Source: 20-14-all-45-10 sp964435965 (GTDB lineage Bacteria > Chloroflexota > Dehalococcoidia > GIF9 > AB-539-J10). Taken from it: a stretch of 15,058 nucleotides of DNA. The notes under the pieces were generated by a model that saw nothing but the letters and a program-made list of their open reading frames with translations, searched no databases and was not told where the DNA came from. The DNA lies in the NCBI GenBank assembly GCA_964435965.1, contig CAYTBB010000030.1, positions 1 to 15,058 of the forward strand, in the 5' to 3' direction. The translations under genes and the position numbers were made by a program. Shown piece by piece: positions 5,513 through 11,999 of the stretch. Position 1 is the first letter of the stretch; the number at the start of each line of letters is the position of its first letter.

Positions 5513-6597
5513 ACACTATCCTTTCCTGACCTGGTGAGTACTTTAGCTCTGCCTTTTTCTAGCGTCACCACATCCTCAATTCTAACACCACCATATCCTG
5601 GGAGGTAAATCCCAGGTTCTATGGTAAAGACCATGCTATCGCCAAGCAAGTCTGATGAAGTGGCAGATAACGTAGGGAGTTCGTGTATTGTTAGCCCGAC
5701 ACCGTGACCCAGACCATGTCCGAAATTATCGCCATAGCCAGCTTGCTCAATAACACTCCGAGCCAACTTATCAGCCTCAGCGGCAGTCATGCCGGACTTG
5801 ATTCTGTCTATAGCTAGGAGCTGTGCTTCTAAGACGATATTATAAATAGCTGATAGCTGATAACTGGCAGCTTCCAGATTCTTGCCCAAGCATAAAGTGC
5901 GGCTAAAATCGCTGCAGTAGCTCCCAACCCTGGCTCCCATATCAATCAGCACCGGTTCGCCGGAGCAAATTATTTTTTCTGTAGGTTTACCATGAGGTAA
6001 AGCTGAATTGGGGCCTGAGGCAACTATAATTTCAAAAGGCACTCCCTCACTTCCATTCTGGCGCAGGAATTTCTCAATTTCCCAGGCTATTTCCTTTTCT
6101 GTTACACCGGGGTGAATTATGGCTTTAGCCTGTTCAAAAGCAGCATCAGTTAGCTCCACAGCCTTTATGATAAGCTCTAATTCCTCTGGCTCCTTTATGG
6201 AGCGAAGGTGCGCCACCAGGTTAGTGGTGGGGACAAGCTCCAAATTTAACTGTTTCGTTTTTATCGCTTGAGCGAGCTGGTGATGAGCAGCAAAGGAGAG
6301 GTGCTCCGCCTCAAAACCTAATTTATGCCACCCTAAATTGGATACCAACTCAGGAAGCCAGTTATGTGGCTCTCCTTTAATCTGGATGATTTCGAAATCT
6401 TGCGTCTCTTTCTTAGCTTGCTCCATATAGCGGAAATCGGTAGCTAAAAGGGCATAGCTATCTGAGATGAGCAGCCATCCTGAGGAGCCGCTAAATCCAG
6501 AGAGGTAGCAGCAGTTTTCTGGCTGAGAAACTAAAAGGCCGCCTAAGCCCTTTTCGGCAATCAGAGGTCGCAACCTCTGCAATCGGCTTATGGTCAA
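5503..6597 (-). CDS. pepP: M24 metallopeptidase, Xaa-Pro aminopeptidase
   Basis: The product is 364 residues from TTG 6597. The open frame extends further upstream, but that part lies wholly inside aroQ in another frame, and MTISRLQRLRPLI at the TTG is the normal family start, with GGGGAGA just before it. Residues 1-130 are the creatinase-like N-terminal domain; residues 140-364 are the pita-bread catalytic domain. All five metal ligands are visible: D219 (LIDMG), D230 (YCSDFSRT), H294 (FGHGLGHGVG), E327 (FTIEPGIY) and E341 (VRIEDVV); H201 lies in the substrate region. It removes N-terminal residues preceding proline from peptides. Residues about 240-251 (NLEAASYQLSAI) appear longer than usual between LCLG and YNIVLEAQ and coincide with an AGCTGATAGCTGATA repeat. 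The stop/start overlap with aroQ is TTGA. Confidence 0.93.
   Translation of the reverse strand: MTISRLQRLRPLIAEKGLGGLLVSQPENCCYLSGFSGSSGWLLISDSYALLATDFRYMEQAKKETQDFEIIQIKGEPHNWLPELVSNLGWHKLGFEAEHLSFAAHHQLAQAIKTKQLNLELVPTTNLVAHLRSIKEPEELELIIKAVELTDAAFEQAKAIIHPGVTEKEIAWEIEKFLRQNGSEGVPFEIIVASGPNSALPHGKPTEKIICSGEPVLIDMGARVGSYCSDFSRTLCLGKNLEAASYQLSAIYNIVLEAQLLAIDRIKSGMTAAEADKLARSVIEQAGYGDNFGHGLGHGVGLTIHELPTLSATSSDLLGDSMVFTIEPGIYLPGYGGVRIEDVVTLEKGRAKVLTRSGKDSVQL
5842..5877 (-). repeat. AGCTGATAGCTGATA repeat inside pepP
   Basis: The plus strand contains AGCTGATAGCTGATAACTGG followed by CAGCTTCCAG, a tandem 8-mer plus a word shared with the intergenic copy at 5476-5512. It encodes residues about 241-252 of PepP, a surface-loop position between the metal-binding strand and the following helix. 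Confidence 0.5.
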
Positions 6598-7034
6598 TCT
6601 TCTCCCCTCAGTTGGGCTACTAAAGCTCGCAAGGCAGTGATATACCCTCTCCAGCCTAAGCCACTGATTTGCCCTTTGGCGATGGGAGCTATTACAGACC
6701 GGGCTCGCCATTCCTCGCGGGCATAAATATTGGATAAATGGACTTCAATTATTGGCAGCTTAGTATCGGCTAAAACATCGCCTAGGGAAAGACCGTAGTG
6801 GGTAAGAGCCCCTGGGTTGATGATTATGCCACTTGCTGAATCCGCTTGCTCTTGAATGAAGTCTATCAATGTGCCTTCACTATTAGATTGGAAGGTTACC
6901 ACCTCCATATTTAACGCCTCACCCTGCTCCTTTATCAGGGAATCGATCTCGGCTAAAGTCTTGCCTCCATAGATTTCTTTGTCTCGCTTACCCAGCATAT
7001 TTAAATTTGGTCCGTTAATGACTAGAATTTTCAT
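6594..7034 (-). CDS. aroQ: Type II 3-dehydroquinate dehydratase
   Basis: The 146-residue product has the standard size for the dodecameric type II enzyme that converts 3-dehydroquinate to 3-dehydroshikimate in the shikimate pathway in the cytoplasm. Characteristic features are INGPNLNMLG at 6-15, R17 and the catalytic Y22 in REIYG-like context (KRDKEIYGG), FQSNSEGTLID with its conserved Asn and Glu, NPGALTHYG with the substrate-binding Asn and the His, and VHLSNIYAREEWRARS near residues 99-113. The start ATG has AAGGAG 7 nt upstream. It begins 4 nt after the topA stop, and its own stop shares bases with the pepP TTG start (TTGA), so translation of the pair is probably coupled. No other shikimate genes are in the window. 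Confidence 0.95.
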   Translation of the reverse strand: MKILVINGPNLNMLGKRDKEIYGGKTLAEIDSLIKEQGEALNMEVVTFQSNSEGTLIDFIQEQADSASGIIINPGALTHYGLSLGDVLADTKLPIIEVHLSNIYAREEWRARSVIAPIAKGQISGLGWRGYITALRALVAQLRGED

Positions 7035-7038
7035 AAAG

Positions 7039-9180
7039 TTACTCCTTTTCTTTCTTTGGCTCCAACTCAGCTAGTTTTGCTTTATACTGACAAGCGGTGC
7101 ATTTTGCCCTGCCGTCTCTGTCCAGCACCAAAAGCTTACCACACTCGGGGCAAGGCTGGGGAATTGGCTTATAATTTGTGGCGAATTTACATTGGGGAAA
7201 ATTGCTGCAGCCATAGAAAACTTGCTTTCTCTTATTGATTTTCTCCACCAACTCAGCACCGCACTGTGGGCAAGGAATGCCAATTTTAATCAAGAAGGGC
7301 TTTGTCGTCTTACACTCTGGGTAGCCACTACAGGCGAGAAATTTGCCAAACCGTCCTGTTTTTATCACCATAGGTCGGCTGCAGTTAGGACATATTTCAT
7401 CGGTTTTCTTACTCATATCAACCTTAGCTATAGCTAAGCGAGCTTTAGACAGCATATCCTCGAAGGGAGAGTAAAAGTCTCTTAAAACGGGTATCCATTC
7501 CTGCTTACCTTGTGCTATTTCATCCAGCTGTTCTTCCATCTGTGCTGTGAAGCCAAGGTCAACAATGTTGGGGAAATGCTGCTTCAAAATGCTATTTACA
7601 ATCAGGCCCAGTTCGTGGGGATAGAATTTGCCGTCTGCTTTATACACGTAATCTCTTTCCTGAATAATAGACAGGATGGGGGCGTAAGTGCTGGGACGAC
7701 CAATACCCCTCTGCTCCAGCGCTTTAATCAAGGTCGCTTCGGTGTAGCGGGGCGGGGGTTGGGTGAAGTGCTGTTCAGGGAAGGTTCCCCAATAGCTTAA
7801 GCGGTCACCAACTTTCACTTCAGGCAAGGAAACAAAACCTCCTTGCTCCTCTTCATCCTTAGTTTCGCTATAAACGGTGATGAAGCCAGGAAATTTAACC
7901 ACAGAGCTAGCAGCTCTAAGTAGATAGCCTTGAGGTTGCTTCGCTTCTTGCTCGTGGCTAACATGGTTGGTTTGTATTTCCACACTTGTTGTGTCGTATA
8001 AGGCTGGTGACATCTGGCTGGCTACCATGCGTTTCCAGATAAGCTGGTAAAGCTTTAGTTGGTCTCGATTGAGGAACGGCTTAATTTGTTCTGGCTCACG
8101 GTAAATCTTGGTAGGGCGAATTGCCTCATGAGCTTCCTGCGCCCATTTTGCTTTGCGGGGAAAAACACGCGGCTTTGATGGGAGGAAATCCTCCCCGTAT
8201 TTTTTAGCGATAAAGTCCCTCACTTCAGCTATAGCGGAGGCAGCCACACGAGTGGAGTCGGTGCGCATATAGGTAATAAGCCCCACGGAGCCTTCCTCGC
8301 CCAGGGACAGGCCTTCGTAAAGCTGTTGAGCCACTGCCATGGTGTGCTTAGCGGTGAAGTGCAGTTTCCTCCAGGCTTCTTGCTGTAAAGTGCTGGTGAT
8401 GAAAGGCGGAGCTGGCTGGCGAGCTATCTGTTTGGTTTGTATTGATTTAACGATATAATTAGCCTTTTCTAAATCGGCGGTAATCTTGCTTGCCTTATTT
8501 TCATCGCTGATATTTAGCTTAGTGCCATCGGCTGAGGCTACGAGTTTGGCTCTAAACCTGGCTTGCGGTTCTTCGAGCGGAGCTAATTCAACTTCGATAG
8601 TCCAATACTCTTTAGGATTAAAGTCCTGAATTTCCTGCTCACGGTCAGCAATCATTCTTACCGCCACCGATTGAACTCTGCCGGCTGAGAGGCCTCTCTG
8701 CACCTTCCGCCATAGCAGGGGACTTAGCTTATAGCCAACGAGTCTATCGAGGATGCGCCTGGCTTGCTGGGCGTTAACTAAATTTATATCAATGAAGTGG
8801 GGGGTCTGGAATGCTTTTTTTACTGCCTCCTTGGTTATTTCGTGAAAGACAACGCGATGAATAGGCACTTTATCTTTATCTAATTTAGTTGCGGCAACAA
8901 GATGCCAGGAGATTGCCTCTCCCTCACGGTCGGGGTCGGTGGCTAGATAGATAGAGCTGGCTTTACTCGCTGCCTCTTTGATTTCTCGGATTACCTTTCT
9001 CTTTCTCTGTGGGATGACATATTTGGGGGTGAAGTCTTTATCTATATTTACTCCTAAGCTTGTCCGAGGCAAATCACGCACATGTCCCAATGATGCCTTG
9101 ATGCTATAGCTACGTCCCAAAATCTTATTTAGCGTCCTCGCCTTGGCCGGAGATTCAACAATAACTAGTTTCTGTGCCAT
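7039..9180 (-). CDS. topA: DNA topoisomerase I (type IA)
   Basis: The 713-residue enzyme relaxes negative supercoils by cutting one strand through a 5'-phosphotyrosine. The Toprim domain occupies residues 1-150, with KLVIVESPAKA at 4-14, GHVRDLP at 32-38 and TDPDREGEA at 81-89 (acidic metal ligands D82, D84, E86). The catalytic tyrosine is Y304 in LITYMRTDSTR. Three C-terminal four-cysteine zinc ribbons follow: C597/C600/C617/C623, C637/C640/C658/C664 and C677/C680/C694/C697. The start ATG has GAGGT 7 nt upstream and lies 3 nt after the dprA stop. Residues about 404-417 (NHVSHEQEAKQPQ) look like an insertion before the conserved GYLLRAASSVVKFPGF stretch and are encoded by a copy of the interspersed repeat. 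Function should be preserved because all catalytic motifs are intact. Confidence 0.96.
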   Translation of the reverse strand: MAQKLVIVESPAKARTLNKILGRSYSIKASLGHVRDLPRTSLGVNIDKDFTPKYVIPQRKRKVIREIKEAASKASSIYLATDPDREGEAISWHLVAATKLDKDKVPIHRVVFHEITKEAVKKAFQTPHFIDINLVNAQQARRILDRLVGYKLSPLLWRKVQRGLSAGRVQSVAVRMIADREQEIQDFNPKEYWTIEVELAPLEEPQARFRAKLVASADGTKLNISDENKASKITADLEKANYIVKSIQTKQIARQPAPPFITSTLQQEAWRKLHFTAKHTMAVAQQLYEGLSLGEEGSVGLITYMRTDSTRVAASAIAEVRDFIAKKYGEDFLPSKPRVFPRKAKWAQEAHEAIRPTKIYREPEQIKPFLNRDQLKLYQLIWKRMVASQMSPALYDTTSVEIQTNHVSHEQEAKQPQGYLLRAASSVVKFPGFITVYSETKDEEEQGGFVSLPEVKVGDRLSYWGTFPEQHFTQPPPRYTEATLIKALEQRGIGRPSTYAPILSIIQERDYVYKADGKFYPHELGLIVNSILKQHFPNIVDLGFTAQMEEQLDEIAQGKQEWIPVLRDFYSPFEDMLSKARLAIAKVDMSKKTDEICPNCSRPMVIKTGRFGKFLACSGYPECKTTKPFLIKIGIPCPQCGAELVEKINKRKQVFYGCSNFPQCKFATNYKPIPQPCPECGKLLVLDRDGRAKCTACQYKAKLAELEPKKEKE
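7931..7965 (-). repeat. Repeat copy inside topA
   Basis: On the minus strand TGTTAGCCACGAGCAAG continues AAGCGAAGCAACCTCA. It resembles the intergenic family (reverse complement beginning GTCATTGCGAGC, ending GCAATCCC) and the PHP copy at 4535-4566. It encodes residues about 406-417 of TopA. Confidence 0.6.
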
Positions 9181-9183
9181 AAC

Positions 9184-10290
9184 TTACCTCGTTTTAACTT
9201 CGTGAGCCAGCACATAATTCATATTGCCTACTTGTTTGGCTATTCCCTTCAATTCCAACATGGCTAGCGTACTGCTTACCTCTGGTATGGTTAAACCACT
9301 ACGACGGCAAATCTCATCTATATGGTTTGGTTCAGAAGTTAGTTGCTTTAGTATCACGGATTCAGTTTCACTGGCTGGCAGGAATTCCTTAATCTCCAGT
9401 TGCTGTGTTACCATGGTCAAGTTTAATTCTTCCAAAATGTCAACAAAGTCGTGGACTAGCTTGGCTCCTTCCTGTATCAGGCGGTTGGTTCCTTTACTAG
9501 AAGGAGAAAGGATGCTGCCTGGGACGGCAAAAACCTCCCGGTTTTGCTCTACTGCCTGATGTGCTGTGATTAAAGCTCCGCTCCTTTCCCCAGCCTCCAC
9601 CACTAATACCCCTAAGCTTAGACCGCTCATAATCCGATTGCGGAGTGGAAAGTTCTCAGCCTTAGGTCTTATACCTAAAGGATATTCGCTTAGCAATGCC
9701 CCGTTTTCCATAATAGCCTGGGCTAATTTAACGTTTTCAGCCGGGTAAACAATATCCAGTCCCGAGGCGAAGACGGCTACCGTTCTACCTCCAGCATCTA
9801 AAGTAGCCTGATGGGCTATGGAATCAATTCCTCTGGCTAATCCACTAACAATAGTAATTCTGCTTCTTGCCAGGTCAGTCACGATTTCTTCCGTTACTTG
9901 CCGCCCGTAGATGGTAGGGCGGCGGGTGCCAACTACAGCAAGGCAGGGTTCATCCTGGGATAAAAGATTGCCCCTGACATAGAGCACCGGCGGGTAATCA
10001 TAGATTTGCTTCAATCTAGGAGGATAAGAAGAGTCTTCACAGGCAAGTACCTTTACCTTGTAGCGTTCCAGCTTTTCTATCTCAGCATCCAGGGAAATCT
10101 TAGGACGTAGCAGAAGTAGAGCATCTATGCTTCGTGAGTCTAATCCGGTCTGCTTTAACTTGTTTTCCGGGGCTTTCCAGGCATCCTGTAAACTGCCAAA
10201 GTGCTCTTTTAGCTGGGAAATCCTCACTCGGCCAATCCCAGGTATTTTGGAGAAGCCTACCCAATATTTCAGCTCGTTAGTGCTTACCAT
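9184..10290 (-). CDS. dprA: DNA-processing protein A (ssDNA-binding RecA loader)
   Basis: The 368-residue product binds incoming single-stranded DNA during natural transformation and loads RecA; it is conserved even in bacteria not known to be competent. Residues 1-60 contain a helix-hairpin-helix region (FSKIPGIGRVRISQLKEHFGS is its core, positions 13-33). Residues 85-290 are the Rossmann-like DprA/Smf domain with VVGTRRPTIYGR at 119-130, SGLARGIDSIAHQ at 149-161, FPLRNRIMSGLS at 214-225, SGALITAHQA at 237-246 and VPGSI at 256-260. Residues 305-368 form the C-terminal winged-helix domain (SVILKQL, HIDEICRRSGL, VSSTLAMLELKGIAKQ). The ATG at 10290 has only a weak ribosome binding site, and a TACAAT box lies 14 nt upstream, so the transcript may be nearly leaderless. 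It is the first gene of the seven-gene run; topA follows after 3 nt. Confidence 0.96.
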   Translation of the reverse strand: MVSTNELKYWVGFSKIPGIGRVRISQLKEHFGSLQDAWKAPENKLKQTGLDSRSIDALLLLRPKISLDAEIEKLERYKVKVLACEDSSYPPRLKQIYDYPPVLYVRGNLLSQDEPCLAVVGTRRPTIYGRQVTEEIVTDLARSRITIVSGLARGIDSIAHQATLDAGGRTVAVFASGLDIVYPAENVKLAQAIMENGALLSEYPLGIRPKAENFPLRNRIMSGLSLGVLVVEAGERSGALITAHQAVEQNREVFAVPGSILSPSSKGTNRLIQEGAKLVHDFVDILEELNLTMVTQQLEIKEFLPASETESVILKQLTSEPNHIDEICRRSGLTIPEVSSTLAMLELKGIAKQVGNMNYVLAHEVKTR

Positions 10291-10303
10291 GGAACTCGAA
10301 TGG

Positions 10304-10309
10304 ATTGTA
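10304..10309 (-). promoter_or_regulatory. Possible -10 box upstream of dprA
   Basis: TACAAT on the minus strand lies 14 nt before the dprA ATG. A poor -35 (TTCCTT, 10327-10332) sits at 17 nt spacing. If real, the operon transcript would have a leader of only a few nucleotides. Confidence 0.25.
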
Positions 10310-10379
10310 GCATAGACGGGGTAAGCAAGGAAGAATATGTACTTGTTCGTATGATAGCTGACAGATGGATTCCCTCGTT

Positions 10380-10418
10380 GTCATTGTGAGGCACCAAAAG
10401 TGCCGAAGCAATCTCGCG
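10380..10418. repeat. Interspersed repeat copy with internal palindrome
   Basis: It begins GTCATTGTGAGGCACC and ends AAGTGCCGAAGCAATCTCGCG minus one base of overlap. The inner GGCAC (10390-10394) and GTGCC (10400-10404) can form a 5-bp stem with loop CAAAA. The outer parts match the family ends GTCATTG and GCAATCTC. Confidence 0.65.
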
Positions 10419-10508
10419 AACAGGAGGGACTAACTATCGGATCGCTTCGCGGAGTTTATCCTGGTGAGCCGAAGCTATGAGTCCTGACGATAGGAAGGAA
10501 CCGAAGAG

Positions 10509-10543
10509 GAGATCCTTCGGTCGCTTCTCCCCCTCAGAATGAC
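10509..10543. repeat. Interspersed repeat copy, CATTCTGAG variant
   Basis: It begins GAGATCCTTCGGTCGC and ends CCCCCTCAGAATGAC. Its reverse complement begins GTCATTCTGAGG and ends AAGGATCTC. This variant is the one that the linker of the formyltransferase-HAD gene resembles. Confidence 0.6.
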
Positions 10544-10680
10544 AGAAAACGAAGGGCCTTGCAATGACATAAAGAACAGAGAGTAGCGAGATTGACGCAT
10601 TGCCTCTACCTAGAGATGATGGGCACACGCTGCTTGCTGTGGTGTGCTAGTCTATGTGACAGACTAAAAACAGCTTTACT

Positions 10681-11850
10681 TCATTTTTCGGCATAGGTGA
10701 CAGTGAGAGTGACTGTTTCCCACTCAACGTAATCCCTGATATGGTTACCATTAGTTTGATTCATAAAGCTAGCTTCTATCTGCAAGCGGTCGCTGACGCT
10801 GATTCTCTGTCCAATCTTGCTTACTAAATCTGTTACGTCTATAACTGTTGGCAGTTGCCATATATCTGGATGCAGCTCGCTATACTCATCAGGGCTGAAA
10901 TTGGGCAATTGATCCGGCTCATAGCGAACTGCGAATATATGTAACCCACCAAGCCCTGTGATTTTATGGAACGGATCACCAACTGGCTCTCTTTTCATGG
11001 TAAAAGTAAGCTTGGCATCTTTCACATCAGTGCCTCTCAAGCTGTAGAGGTCGAAGCTCCAGAAAGCGTGGTAGCCATCATCATTGGCGTCATCTCCGGC
11101 CATAGTCCTCGAGCTATCTTGATCTCCCTTACTGGATACTGTGCCGGTTTCGCTGCGCACGGGAGTGAAAGTTTCTGTCTTTTCAGTTAAAACCACACTA
11201 ACCGATACATCGGCTGCATTTTGGCCGCCCTTGCCATCATCAACGATAACCGTAATGGTGAATCCTCCTTCTCTATCTGGTGCTATCCAGGTGACTGTGT
11301 TGCCTGACCCGGTAACGCTGCCGTCACTAGCCTTCCAGCTGTAGTTGAGAATATCGCCATCTGGGTCACTGGCAACACAGGTAATCGTTGCTTTGCCCTG
11401 GGGCAGAACTGTAACTGGGTCGGCGACTAAGCTAGAAATAACTGGATCCATATTCTGCACCACACTCATTGTTACAGTGGTCTGTGCGATACCACCTGTG
11501 CCGTCTTTAACGATGACAGTAATAGTGTAATCTCCGTACTGCTCTGGAGCTACCCAAGAAACTGTAGGTCCAGTCCCAGTGAATTTGCCACCTGTAGTTG
11601 ACCATTCATAGCTTATAGTATCACCATCGGCGTCTGACGCATTGCATTGAATCTCAATCATGTCTGAGGGATAAGCTTGCGTCTGAGCGGGTGTCAGACT
11701 TGAGATTTCTGGCGGTTGATTAGCGCTTGGTGGTGGGGTTGGAGTTGGTGTTGGTGGCGTTGGTTCTGCACTTGGGCCACAGGCACTACATATTGTTATT
11801 GTAAGCAGTATAGCTAAAATTACCACGAGTCTTATTTTGAGTCTATTCAC
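10681..11850 (-). CDS. Putative lipoprotein with two PKD/Ig-like domains and a C-terminal beta-sandwich
   Basis: The 389-residue product starts at GTG 11850 with GGAAGGT 7 nt upstream. Residues 1-23 are a lipoprotein signal (RLKIRL, a hydrophobic core, TICSAC) with C24 as the likely lipidated cysteine; a Cys rather than Leu at -3 makes the lipobox imperfect. A Thr/Pro linker (PTPPTPTPTPPPS, from about residue 30) follows. Two tandem PKD-like repeats occupy about 45-130 and 134-220; each has PxISSL at the start, SDxDGD and Y[ES]W in the middle, and Y/FTITVIV..DG.GG near the end. Residues 225-389 look like a DNRLRE-type beta-sandwich (AFWSFDLYSLRG, KDAKLTFTM). PKD domains usually mediate protein or polysaccharide contacts outside the cell. 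No catalytic motif is visible. It stands alone, with its own promoter, so its partner is unknown. Confidence 0.75.
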   Translation of the reverse strand: MNRLKIRLVVILAILLTITICSACGPSAEPTPPTPTPTPPPSANQPPEISSLTPAQTQAYPSDMIEIQCNASDADGDTISYEWSTTGGKFTGTGPTVSWVAPEQYGDYTITVIVKDGTGGIAQTTVTMSVVQNMDPVISSLVADPVTVLPQGKATITCVASDPDGDILNYSWKASDGSVTGSGNTVTWIAPDREGGFTITVIVDDGKGGQNAADVSVSVVLTEKTETFTPVRSETGTVSSKGDQDSSRTMAGDDANDDGYHAFWSFDLYSLRGTDVKDAKLTFTMKREPVGDPFHKITGLGGLHIFAVRYEPDQLPNFSPDEYSELHPDIWQLPTVIDVTDLVSKIGQRISVSDRLQIEASFMNQTNGNHIRDYVEWETVTLTVTYAEK

Positions 11851-11890
11851 TCTATTTACCTTCCTTATTCGAGTAAGTTAGCTGAAATCA

Positions 11891-11919
11891 ATTATATCTA
11901 AAATATATGTTCTATACAA
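11891..11919 (-). promoter_or_regulatory. Sigma70-type promoter of the lipoprotein gene
   Basis: On the minus strand a perfect TATAAT (11891-11896) lies 17 nt from TTGTAT (11914-11919). The -10 box is about 40 nt before the GTG start. The surrounding DNA is A/T-rich. Confidence 0.55.
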
Positions 11920-11999
11920 TGCTTCGGCATTTAGCATAAAAATTGAATGGACTTTAGCATAGGCACTAGCTGAAGGATAGCTAAATTGGTTCTTAAAGC

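Larger units (their letters stand above)
10291..10680. other. Gene-free intergenic stretch with repeat copies
   Basis: There is no believable gene; the open frames here are translations of repeats. It holds a repeat copy with inner palindrome (10380-10418), further repeat-like words (10436-10500), and a GAGATCCTTCGG...CAGAATGAC copy (10509-10543). The last ~60 nt contain GTGTGCTAG and GTCTATGTGACAGAC (a 6-bp inverted repeat, GTCTAT/GTGACAGAC being imperfect) before the lipoprotein stop. No T-tailed terminator for the lipoprotein gene was seen. Confidence 0.6.

Noticed and set aside
6598..6711. Upstream extension of pepP by 38 codons
   Set aside because: It lies fully inside aroQ in another frame, has no resemblance to M24 N-termini, and the TTG at 6597 has a good ribosome binding site and the family's usual start.
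10434..10628. 64-codon minus-strand open frame
   Set aside because: Its sequence (CHSEGEKRPKDLL) is the translation of the CATTCTGAG-type repeat; there is no start signal or conserved domain.
11920..11935. AATGC-TTCG-GCATT small hairpin after ppdK
   Set aside because: A 5-bp stem without a T run on the minus strand is too weak to call the ppdK terminator.
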